DNA of 64,000 nt from Woeseia oceani (GTDB lineage: Bacteria > Pseudomonadota > Gammaproteobacteria > Steroidobacterales > Woeseiaceae): contig NZ_CP016268.1 in assembly GCF_001677435.1 (NCBI RefSeq), positions 2,469,001 to 2,533,000 on the forward strand. The letters are read 5' to 3'. Under the pieces are notes generated by a model. That model saw only the letters and a program-made list of their open reading frames with translations. It had not been told where the DNA came from and made no database searches. Numbering within the stretch: the stretch's first letter is position 1; each line of letters opens with the position of its first letter. The position numbers and the translations under genes were made by a program. Of the stretch, positions 57,758 to 64,000 are shown one piece after another.

Positions 57758-59812
57758 TCAGGCGCTCTCGATTTCCTGCATGGTTTCGGCCGAGGCAACC
57801 ATGGTCAGGACATCGTAGGTTGCGACGATTTCATCGTCCTGATTGATGACTTCGGTATCCCAGTACACTTCGCCGTAGCCACTGGCTTCGCGCCACTTTT
57901 TCTGCTTGCAAGTCAGGCGGACCTTGAGCGTATCGCCCGGATTGACCGGCGCCGCGAAACGCAGATTGTCCACACCGTAATTCGCGAGTACCGGACCTGG
58001 TGCCGGGTCCACAAACAGGCCGGCAGCCGCCGAAACAATGAAATAGCCGTGCGCAACACGCCCCTCGAAGAACGGGTTGCGTGCCGCATCAGGTTCGCTC
58101 ATGTGCGCGTAGAACTTGTCGCCACTTAGCTCGGCGAACTTCTCAATATCGTCGAGAGTGATCGTTCTCGCGGCAGTATGCACGGTTTCGCCAATCTGCA
58201 GCTCTTCGAAGGTCTTGCGGAACGGATGAACACCGTCGCTGATTTCCCTGGCACCGCGTATCCATTGGTTGGAAATTGCCGACAAGGTGGATGGCGATCC
58301 CTGCAAGGCGGTGCGCTGCATGTAATGCAGCACACCACGAATTCCACCGAGTTCCTCACCACCACCGGCACGACCCGGACCACCGTGCACAAGGTGCGGC
58401 AATGGTGAACCATGGCCGGTGGACTCAGCGGCGCAGTCTCGATTGATGGTCATAATACGACCGTGATAGGCCGCACAATCCAGAACCAGTTCACGCGCCA
58501 CTGCATTATCGTTTGTGAACAGTGAACAGACGAGACTGCCACCGCCCTTGCGCACCAGCTCTGCCGCACTTTCCAGGTCACGGTACGGAAGCACCGTAGC
58601 CACCGGACCGAAAGCTTCAACGCTGTGCGGCGTCGTGGCCGACATAGGATCGGCGCATTCGAGCAATACCGGTGCAAAGTATGCGCCTTTCTTGATGTCG
58701 CCATCGGCGACTGCAAAGTTATCCAGCGAACCATGGACGATAGTGCCGTCCTTCTGCAAATCGGCAATGCGCTCCATGACTTCTTCGCGTTGTCCCTGGC
58801 TCACCAGCGCACCCATGTCCATCTCCGGGTTTGCGGGATTGCCGACTTTGATCGCAGCCAGTCGCTCTGACAATCGGCGTACCACATCAGCGCTATGCTG
58901 TTCCGGCACGATAATGCGGCGGATTGCCGTGCATTTCTGGCCGGCTTTGGTCGTCATCTCTTTGACGACCTCATCTATATAGAGATCAAATTCCGGCGTA
59001 CCTGCGCCTGCGTCAGGCCCCAGCACAGAGCAGTTAAGTGAATCCGTTTCAGCCGTAAAGCGAACACTTTGCTCCATTACATTCGGATGCTTGCGCAGAT
59101 AGTCTGCCGTGCCTTTCGAGCCCGTGAAGGCAATCACATCCTGGCAATCGAGCCGATCCAGCAAGTCACCAACACTGCCGCAAACGAGCTGCACAGCGCC
59201 CGGTGGCAGCACGTTGGCCTCGATCATTTTGCGTACGACCAGTTCCGTCAAATACGCGGTGCTGGTCGCCGGTTTGATGATAACCGGCATACCGGCCAAC
59301 AACGTTGGCGCCAGCTTTTCGAGCATGCCCCAGCAAGGGAAGTTGAATGCGTTGATCTGTACCGCAACGCCGCGACGAGGTACAAAAATATGCTGCCCGG
59401 TAAACGTACCCTGCCTGGAAATAACTTCTGCAGGGCCATCAACCAGCACATGGTCGTTCGGCAATTCCCGGCGTCCCTTGCTCGAATAAACGAACATGGT
59501 CGCGATCCCACCGTCGATATCGATCCACGAATCAGACTTCGTCGCACCGGTTTGAGTCGATAGAGCATAAAGCTCTTTCTTGCACTCGTTGAGGTGTAAC
59601 GCCAGTGCCTTCAACATCAAAGCACGCTGATGAAAGGTCATCGCTCTGAGCGCTGGACCACCTTTCTGACGCGCATACTGGAGCATTGCACCAAAGTCGA
59701 GTCCGGCACTGCTGGCCGAAGCAATCGGCTCTCCGTCGACAGCGCTACGCAACAAAACGCCATCGTCGCTACCCGTTACCCACTGGTTCTCTGCGTAACA
59801 CCCGAGCTTCAT
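57758..59812 (-). CDS. paaZ: Bifunctional oxepin-CoA hydrolase / 3-oxo-5,6-dehydrosuberyl-CoA semialdehyde dehydrogenase
   Basis: Opens the oxepin-CoA ring in phenylacetate breakdown and oxidises the aldehyde. The N-terminal aldehyde dehydrogenase (residues 1-520) has '[13 protein letters not shown]', the general-base Glu in 'FTAETDSLN' and the nucleophile Cys in '[11 protein letters not shown]'. The C-terminal MaoC hotdog hydratase (about 540-684) has '[16 protein letters not shown]' and '[15 protein letters not shown]'. 684 aa, full length. It is divergent from paaX and shares its control region. Confidence 0.95.
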   Translation of the reverse strand: MKLGCYAENQWVTGSDDGVLLRSAVDGEPIASASSAGLDFGAMLQYARQKGGPALRAMTFHQRALMLKALALHLNECKKELYALSTQTGATKSDSWIDIDGGIATMFVYSSKGRRELPNDHVLVDGPAEVISRQGTFTGQHIFVPRRGVAVQINAFNFPCWGMLEKLAPTLLAGMPVIIKPATSTAYLTELVVRKMIEANVLPPGAVQLVCGSVGDLLDRLDCQDVIAFTGSKGTADYLRKHPNVMEQSVRFTAETDSLNCSVLGPDAGAGTPEFDLYIDEVVKEMTTKAGQKCTAIRRIIVPEQHSADVVRRLSERLAAIKVGNPANPEMDMGALVSQGQREEVMERIADLQKDGTIVHGSLDNFAVADGDIKKGAYFAPVLLECADPMSATTPHSVEAFGPVATVLPYRDLESAAELVRKGGGSLVCSLFTNDNAVARELVLDCAAYHGRIMTINRDCAAESTGHGSPLPHLVHGGPGRAGGGEELGGIRGVLHYMQRTALQGSPSTLSAISNQWIRGAREISDGVHPFRKTFEELQIGETVHTAARTITLDDIEKFAELSGDKFYAHMSEPDAARNPFFEGRVAHGYFIVSAAAGLFVDPAPGPVLANYGVDNLRFAAPVNPGDTLKVRLTCKQKKWREASGYGEVYWDTEVINQDDEIVATYDVLTMVASAETMQEIESA

Positions 59813-59900
59813 GCACCACTCCTGTTATGAAACAAATTTTTGGAAAATGTTATATAATTAGTATCATATCGAACTGCGCGTGTACAACAACACAATAATA
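59813..59900. promoter_or_regulatory. paaZ/paaX divergent control region with inverted motif
   Basis: Contains TGAAAC (59828-59833), 27 bp, then GTATCA (59861-59866). Read toward paaZ it is TGATAC-N27-GTTTCA, the same arrangement and spacing as upstream of paaA. A TATAAT at 59853-59858 could be the paaX -10. The AT-rich 88-bp gap is a natural operator for PaaX. Operator function is inferred. Confidence 0.6.
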
Positions 59901-60896
59901 ATGAGAAAGACGCACAGCCAAATGACCAACAGGCGCTCTCACCGCACCGACTTTACTCTCGCCTGCAAGCGACTGGTCCGTCGATTCGAGCAGCAGAAGC
60001 CTATACGCGCGAGCTCACTCGTGATCAGTGTTTTCGGCGACTCCATTGCTGTGCACGGCGGGTCTGTCTGGCTCGGCAACCTGATCCAGGCATTACAACG
60101 CTTTGGCGTTAACCAACGATTAGTGCGCACCTCGGTGTTTCGACTGGTTAAAGATGGCTGGCTGGACTCTGAACAACTCGGCCGGCGCAGCTACTACCGC
60201 CTTACCGCCAGCGGTCGTCACCGGTTTGATCAAGCCAGCAAGCGCATCTATGCCGAACCACACCAGGCCTGGCCTGGTACGTGGTACCTGGTAATGACCG
60301 GGGCACTGACTACCACGGAACGCGATACGCTGCGGAAAGAGCTGGGCTGGCTTGGCTTTGCGCCTTTCTCGACCTGTGTGTTTGCGCACCCCGCTCCCGA
60401 TCTGGGCGCAGTAAAGGAATGCCTTGCTGCCGCGGGCTGCAGTGATCGCGTTATGTTGATGGAATCCCGTGTGACCAATGAACGGCAACAGTCACAACTG
60501 AAAAAACAAGTACATGCGGCCTGGTCGCTGGACGCAATTGCCAGCCGCTACCGCAAGTTTCTTAAGGATTTTCAACCTGTCTATGCGAGTGTTTGTAATC
60601 AGAAAGAACCACTGGATCCCGAACTGTGCTTCCAGGTCCGGACCTTGTTAATTCACGAATACCGCAAAATACACCTGCGCGACCCTTTGTTACCCGACGC
60701 GCTGTTGCCCCGCCGCTGGGATGGCGCAGCCGCGTACCAACTGTGCCGAAATCTGTACAGTACGGTGGCTGCCCCCGCTGAACCCTATCTCGTTTCGGAA
60801 ATGGAAACCGCCGATGGACCGTTGCCCGCTGCTGATGCACACTTTTACCAACGTTTCGGCGGCCTGAAAGCTGATAATGTACACTCACGGAGCTGA
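59901..60896 (+). CDS. paaX: Phenylacetic acid degradation repressor PaaX
   Basis: GntR-like winged-helix repressor that releases DNA on binding phenylacetyl-CoA. The PaaX N-terminal domain is visible in 'IRASSLVISVFGDSIAVHGG' and 'NQRLVRTSVFRLVKDGWL'; the central Cas2-like fold and the C-terminal domain ('FQVRTLLIHEYRKIHLRDP', 'LLPRRWDGAAAYQLC') are complete. Start uncertain: 59901, 59922 or a GTG at 59880. About 331 aa. It heads the plus-strand paa genes and probably regulates both transcripts. Confidence 0.93.
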   Translation: MRKTHSQMTNRRSHRTDFTLACKRLVRRFEQQKPIRASSLVISVFGDSIAVHGGSVWLGNLIQALQRFGVNQRLVRTSVFRLVKDGWLDSEQLGRRSYYRLTASGRHRFDQASKRIYAEPHQAWPGTWYLVMTGALTTTERDTLRKELGWLGFAPFSTCVFAHPAPDLGAVKECLAAAGCSDRVMLMESRVTNERQQSQLKKQVHAAWSLDAIASRYRKFLKDFQPVYASVCNQKEPLDPELCFQVRTLLIHEYRKIHLRDPLLPDALLPRRWDGAAAYQLCRNLYSTVAAPAEPYLVSEMETADGPLPAADAHFYQRFGGLKADNVHSRS

Positions 60897-60900
60897 CAGC

Positions 60901-61341
60901 ATGTCTGATGACGCCGCAATAGCGCTCGCTGGTGAATGTGCCACTCACATGTTTGCCTGTGACCCGGCCACTCAAGGTTTGGGTATCGAAATAGCCGCGG
61001 TACAGCCCGGTTACGCCGAAGCGCGCATGACCGTTCGAGAGGACATGCTGAACGGCCACGGCAGCTGTCACGGCGGTTTCATCTTTTCGCTGGCTGACTC
61101 AGCTTTCGCCTTCGCCTGCAATACGTACAACAACATTACCGTTGCTTCCGGTGCGAGCATCGAGTTTTTGTCGCCAGCCTACGAGGGTGAACACCTGCTG
61201 GCCATCGCCAAAGAACAGGTGCGCGGCCGCCGGCGGGGGGTTTACGATGTGGAGGTAGTTACTGAAGGCGGCAGGAAAATCGGCCTCTTTCGTGGCCACT
61301 CGCACGCAAGGAACGAACCCTTGCTGCCAGAACGGGACTGA
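60901..61341 (+). CDS. paaI: Hydroxyphenylacetyl-CoA thioesterase PaaI
   Basis: Hotdog-fold thioesterase releasing CoA from dead-end phenylacetyl-CoA derivatives. 146 aa from the ATG at 60901, 4 bp after paaX; an in-frame ATG at 60877 lies within paaX. The active-site helix 'NGHGSCHGGFIFSLADSAFA' with the conserved Asn, His, Gly and Asp is intact, and 'GASIEFLSPAYEGEHL' matches the family. Probably co-transcribed with paaX. Confidence 0.93.
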   Translation: MSDDAAIALAGECATHMFACDPATQGLGIEIAAVQPGYAEARMTVREDMLNGHGSCHGGFIFSLADSAFAFACNTYNNITVASGASIEFLSPAYEGEHLLAIAKEQVRGRRRGVYDVEVVTEGGRKIGLFRGHSHARNEPLLPERD

Positions 61342-61366
61342 ACGGTCTTTCCAGGCACGCATTATC

Positions 61367-61409
61367 TGATACAGTTTTGTTTGAGATTCTGATTTTTTTG
61401 TTTCATAAT
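61367..61409 (+). promoter_or_regulatory. paaA promoter with inverted motif
   Basis: -35 TTGAGA (61381-61386), 17-bp spacer, -10 CATAAT (61404-61409). An inverted pair TGATAC (61367-61372) and GTTTCA (61400-61405), 27 bp apart, brackets the promoter so that the right half overlaps the -10. The same pair lies before paaZ. This is a likely operator for PaaX or another paa regulator. Confidence 0.65.
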
Positions 61410-61435
61410 TGCCGGCCAGCATTCAGGAGAACAGC

Positions 61436-62422
61436 ATGTACACGCAAGGCCTCGACCAACAAAGCGACCCCGTCGCTCAGCCAGTGGACGGAGCGGCACG
61501 CATGGTTGCTTTCCAACAGCGTGTCGACGCCGAAGAGAAGGTCGAACCCAAAGACTGGATGCCGGAAGCCTACCGAAAAACGCTGATCCGACAAATATCG
61601 CAACATGCGCACTCCGAGATTGTTGGCATGTTGCCGGAGGGTAACTGGATTACGCGCGCGCCGAGCCTGCGCCGAAAAGCCATTCTGCTCGCGAAAGTGC
61701 AGGACGAAGCAGGTCACGGACTCTACTTGTACAGCGCCGCGGAAACGCTTGGCGTATCGCGCGACGAACTTACCGAGCAACTGCTCAGTGGCAAAGCCAA
61801 ATACTCCAGCATTTTTAACTACCCCACCCTGACCTGGGCCGATATCGGCGCCGTAGGCTGGTTGGTGGACGGTGCTGCGATAATGAACCAGATCCCGCTG
61901 TGCCGCTGTTCGTACGGCCCCTACGCACGCGCGATGGTCAAAGTCTGTAAAGAAGAGAGTTTCCATCAGCGCCAGGGCTTCGAAATCATGTTGAGTCTCA
62001 GCCGTGGCAATGCCGAGCAAAAGCGCATGGCGCAGGACGCACTGAACCGCTGGTGGTGGCCTGCACTTATGATGTTTGGTCCCAGCGACGCGGACTCCGA
62101 ACACAGTGCACAGTCGATGGCCTGGAAAATCAAACGATTCAGTAATGACGAGCTGCGCCAGAAGTTCGTTGATGCCTCTGTACCGCAGGCGGAACACCTC
62201 GGCCTGCGTATCCCGGACGACGATCTGCAGTGGGACGAGGAGGCAGGACATTATCGCTTCGGCGAAATAAACTGGCAGGAGTTTTTCGATGTATTAGCCG
62301 GCAACGGCCCGTGCAATCGCGAACGACTGAATCGACGCAAAGAGGCGCACGCGAATGGCGCCTGGGTTCGCGAAGCAGCACGCGCCTATGCCGCCAAACA
62401 AGCAGCTCGCAAAGCTGCCTGA
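61436..62422 (+). CDS. paaA: 1,2-phenylacetyl-CoA epoxidase, catalytic subunit PaaA
   Basis: Diiron monooxygenase subunit that epoxidises the ring of phenylacetyl-CoA. 328 aa from the ATG at 61436 behind a GGAGAA site. Ferritin-like helices carry the iron ligands in '[15 protein letters not shown]' and '[14 protein letters not shown]'. '[20 protein letters not shown]' is the conserved substrate-side region. First gene of paaABCDE, transcribed from the promoter just upstream. Confidence 0.96.
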   Translation: MYTQGLDQQSDPVAQPVDGAARMVAFQQRVDAEEKVEPKDWMPEAYRKTLIRQISQHAHSEIVGMLPEGNWITRAPSLRRKAILLAKVQDEAGHGLYLYSAAETLGVSRDELTEQLLSGKAKYSSIFNYPTLTWADIGAVGWLVDGAAIMNQIPLCRCSYGPYARAMVKVCKEESFHQRQGFEIMLSLSRGNAEQKRMAQDALNRWWWPALMMFGPSDADSEHSAQSMAWKIKRFSNDELRQKFVDASVPQAEHLGLRIPDDDLQWDEEAGHYRFGEINWQEFFDVLAGNGPCNRERLNRRKEAHANGAWVREAARAYAAKQAARKAA

Positions 62423-62438
62423 ATTACAGGAAAGAGAA

Positions 62439-62726
62439 ATGAGTCAACAGGAATGGCCGCTGTACGAAGTCTTTATCCGCGCCAAGGCCGGGCTTAGCCA
62501 CCGGCACGTCGGCAGTTTGCATGCGGCTGACAAAGCAATGGCGCTTGATCACGCCCGCGACCTGTACACGCGACGCAGCGAAGGGGTAAGCATCTGGGTC
62601 GTTGCTTCGACAGACATAACGGCTTCTGATCCGGCGGACTCTTCGGCACTTTTCGAACCGGCGGAAGACAAAATTTACCGCCACCCGACTTTTTACGAAG
62701 TCCCGGACGGAATTGAAAACCTGTGA
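62439..62726 (+). CDS. paaB: 1,2-phenylacetyl-CoA epoxidase subunit PaaB
   Basis: Small structural subunit bridging PaaAC heterodimers. 95 aa from the ATG at 62439, preceded by AAAGAGAA. Family motifs are 'WPLYEVFIRAKAGLSHRHVG' and 'DHARDLYTRRSEGVSIWVV'. Its stop overlaps the GTG start of paaC (GTGA). Confidence 0.95.
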   Translation: MSQQEWPLYEVFIRAKAGLSHRHVGSLHAADKAMALDHARDLYTRRSEGVSIWVVASTDITASDPADSSALFEPAEDKIYRHPTFYEVPDGIENL

Positions 62727-63478
62727 GCACGAAGCCGCATTTCGAATACCTGCTGAGACTGGGCGACAACGCCCTGGTTTCCGGTCAACGTCTGGGCGAG
62801 TTGGTAACCCGCGCGCCTGAACTCGAAGAAGAGATGGCGTTGGCGAATTTCGCGCTGGACTGCGTCGGTCAGGCGCGGATGTTTTATACCTACGCTGCCG
62901 AAATCGAAGGTCAGGGGCGTGACGAAGATCAATTGGCGTTTTTGCGCGACCAAATCGATTTTCGCAACCTTCTCCTAGTCGAACAGCCCAATGGTGATTT
63001 TGCCTGCACGATCGCCCGCCAGTTCCTGTTTCTAAGCGCCTACCAGATTCAGCTGGACGAATTGACCCGTTCTTCGGACAAACGCATTGCCGAGATCGCC
63101 GCGCGCGCCGTCAAGGAAGTTGCTTATCAGTTGCGTCATACGCGGCAGTGGCTGATACGTCTTGGTGACGGCACGGACGAGAGCCATGACCGAATGCAGA
63201 AAGCGATCGATGACCTGTGGCGGTTCACCGGGGAAATGTTCATCGCAGACGAAATCGACGAATGGGCCGCTGCCGAGAATGTCGGCCCGAATCCGGCAGC
63301 GCTGCAGGCGCCGTGGAATGATTTCGTTCAACAAGCGCTGCAGGAGGCAACCTTGACAAGGCCTCAGGATGCCTGGATGGATACCGGTGGCAAGCATGGC
63401 AGACACACGGAGCACCTGGGCTATCTGCTGGCTGAAATGCAATATATGCAGCGGGCCTACCCAGGTGCAGCGTGGTAA
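62723..63478 (+). CDS. paaC: 1,2-phenylacetyl-CoA epoxidase subunit PaaC
   Basis: Non-catalytic ferritin-like partner of PaaA. 251 aa starting at the GTG at 62723, which overlaps the paaB stop. 'YLLRLGDNALVSGQRLGELV', 'MALANFALDCVGQARMFYTY' and 'YQLRHTRQWLIRLGDGTDES' are conserved. It overlaps paaD by 7 bp. Confidence 0.95.
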   Translation: MSTKPHFEYLLRLGDNALVSGQRLGELVTRAPELEEEMALANFALDCVGQARMFYTYAAEIEGQGRDEDQLAFLRDQIDFRNLLLVEQPNGDFACTIARQFLFLSAYQIQLDELTRSSDKRIAEIAARAVKEVAYQLRHTRQWLIRLGDGTDESHDRMQKAIDDLWRFTGEMFIADEIDEWAAAENVGPNPAALQAPWNDFVQQALQEATLTRPQDAWMDTGGKHGRHTEHLGYLLAEMQYMQRAYPGAAW

Positions 63479-63951
63479 TTGCGGACGTCTATAAGCTACT
63501 TAGCGAAGTACCCGATCCCGAGATTCCAATCCTGAGTATTGCCGATCTCGGCATCGTTCGTGACGTTGTTATCGATGGCGAAAAAGTCACCGTAACCCTG
63601 ACACCGACCTACTCCGCTTGCCCTGCTACCGAAGTTATCGAAGCCAGCGTTTACGAACACTTGCGGGCCAATGGCATTACCGACGTTCACGTACACCGTG
63701 CATTGTCACCGCCCTGGACCACAGACTGGATCAGCGCTGAAGGTCGAAGAAAGCTTGCCGAATACGGCATTGCCCCACCAGCCGGCAGTACCGCCAAGAA
63801 ATCATTGCGCGGTGATGACTTACGAATCGCCTGTCCGCGGTGCCACAGCACAAATTCTGTCAAAGTCAGCGAATTTGGATCCACCCCCTGCAAAGCAGCG
63901 TACAAGTGCGGCGACTGCCTGGAGCCGTTCGAGTACTTCAAATGTATCTGA
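63472..63951 (+). CDS. paaD: Phenylacetate epoxidase maturation factor PaaD
   Basis: MIP18/SufT-like protein needed for iron-sulfur or diiron maturation of the epoxidase. 159 aa from a GTG at 63472 within the paaC 3' end. The DUF59 core has 'VPDPEIPILSIADLGIVRDV' and 'TPTYSACPATEVIE' with its conserved Cys. A C-terminal zinc ribbon has 'CPRCHSTNS' and 'YKCGDCLEPF', ending FKC, as in other PaaD proteins. Confidence 0.95.
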   Translation: MVIADVYKLLSEVPDPEIPILSIADLGIVRDVVIDGEKVTVTLTPTYSACPATEVIEASVYEHLRANGITDVHVHRALSPPWTTDWISAEGRRKLAEYGIAPPAGSTAKKSLRGDDLRIACPRCHSTNSVKVSEFGSTPCKAAYKCGDCLEPFEYFKCI

Positions 63952-63960
63952 GAATAAAAC

Positions 63961-64000
63961 ATGCGTAAGTACTATCCCGCGACCGTTGTAAGCAAGACTG
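63961..64000 (+). CDS. paaE: Phenylacetyl-CoA epoxidase reductase PaaE, first codons only
   Basis: The ATG at 63961, 9 bp after paaD, begins 'MRKYYPATVVSKT' and runs off the window. The position after paaD and the 'YP.TV' start fit PaaE, the FAD/2Fe-2S reductase of the epoxidase. Only 13 codons are visible, so the call rests mainly on gene order. Confidence 0.7.
   Translation, partial: MRKYYPATVVSKT

Overview
The window is a chromosomal segment of a gammaproteobacterium. Evidence for this is the rsxABCDGE-nth operon in the enterobacterial order, RNase T, a homodimeric-type AceE pyruvate dehydrogenase, a fimT/pilV/pilW/pilX/pilY1/pilE minor-pilin locus, lspA-ribF-murJ-rpsT, and obgE-rpmA-rplU next to ispB. 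Base composition is moderately GC-rich. A free-living marine or sediment lineage is plausible but cannot be settled here: the set combines Rnf, phenylacetate catabolism, single-chain pyruvate carboxylase, an Irr-like Fur protein and a cytochrome-porin.

Layout. 1-7.6 kb: 3' end of metG, the six-gene Rnf/Rsx ion-translocating electron-transfer complex, nth and a DUF1841 gene. 8-10.4 kb: a three-gene operon of a multinuclear iron enzyme (DUF692), its DUF2063 partner and a DoxX-like membrane protein, with no precursor-peptide gene beside it. 10.4-16.5 kb (minus): lpd-aceF-aceE, with lipoyl domains on both E2 and E3. 16.7-26.8 kb: housekeeping and accessory single genes (M17 peptidase, RNase T, Grx4, BON lipoprotein, nadC, a PAS-GGDEF-EAL protein, SapC, tRNA-Thr, an Irr-like regulator). 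26.9-38.3 kb: a type IV pilus minor-pilin operon containing two successive copies of a [small secreted protein + PilY1] pair, closed by a pilE-like pilin and a strong terminator. 38.3-45.4 kb: lspA-ribF, murJ, rpsT, obgE, rpmA, rplU, ispB and tRNA-Pro. 45.4-49.6 kb: an accessory island at tRNA-Pro. It holds an integrase stub, an internally deleted IS3-family element, an intact fused cytochrome c-porin gene and a second, decayed IS3-family element. 49.6-57.4 kb: a TPR lipoprotein, a YeiH-type transporter, a Sco/PCuAC copper-delivery pair and pyruvate carboxylase. 57.7-64 kb: a phenylacetate cluster, paaZ diverging from paaX-paaI-paaABCD(E), cut by the window edge inside paaE.

How the parts work together. 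Pyruvate dehydrogenase and pyruvate carboxylase sit at the acetyl-CoA/oxaloacetate branch point, which phenylacetate breakdown feeds with acetyl-CoA and succinyl-CoA. Rnf couples NADH and ferredoxin to an ion gradient or reduces SoxR-like targets. Sco and PCuAC deliver copper to cytochrome oxidase. The cytochrome-porin could bring electrons in from outside the cell.

Most notable items: the Cyc2-like cytochrome-porin in the tRNA-Pro island, the orphan DUF692 maturation operon, the duplicated small-protein/PilY1 modules, and a pair of equally spaced inverted motifs at the two paa promoters.
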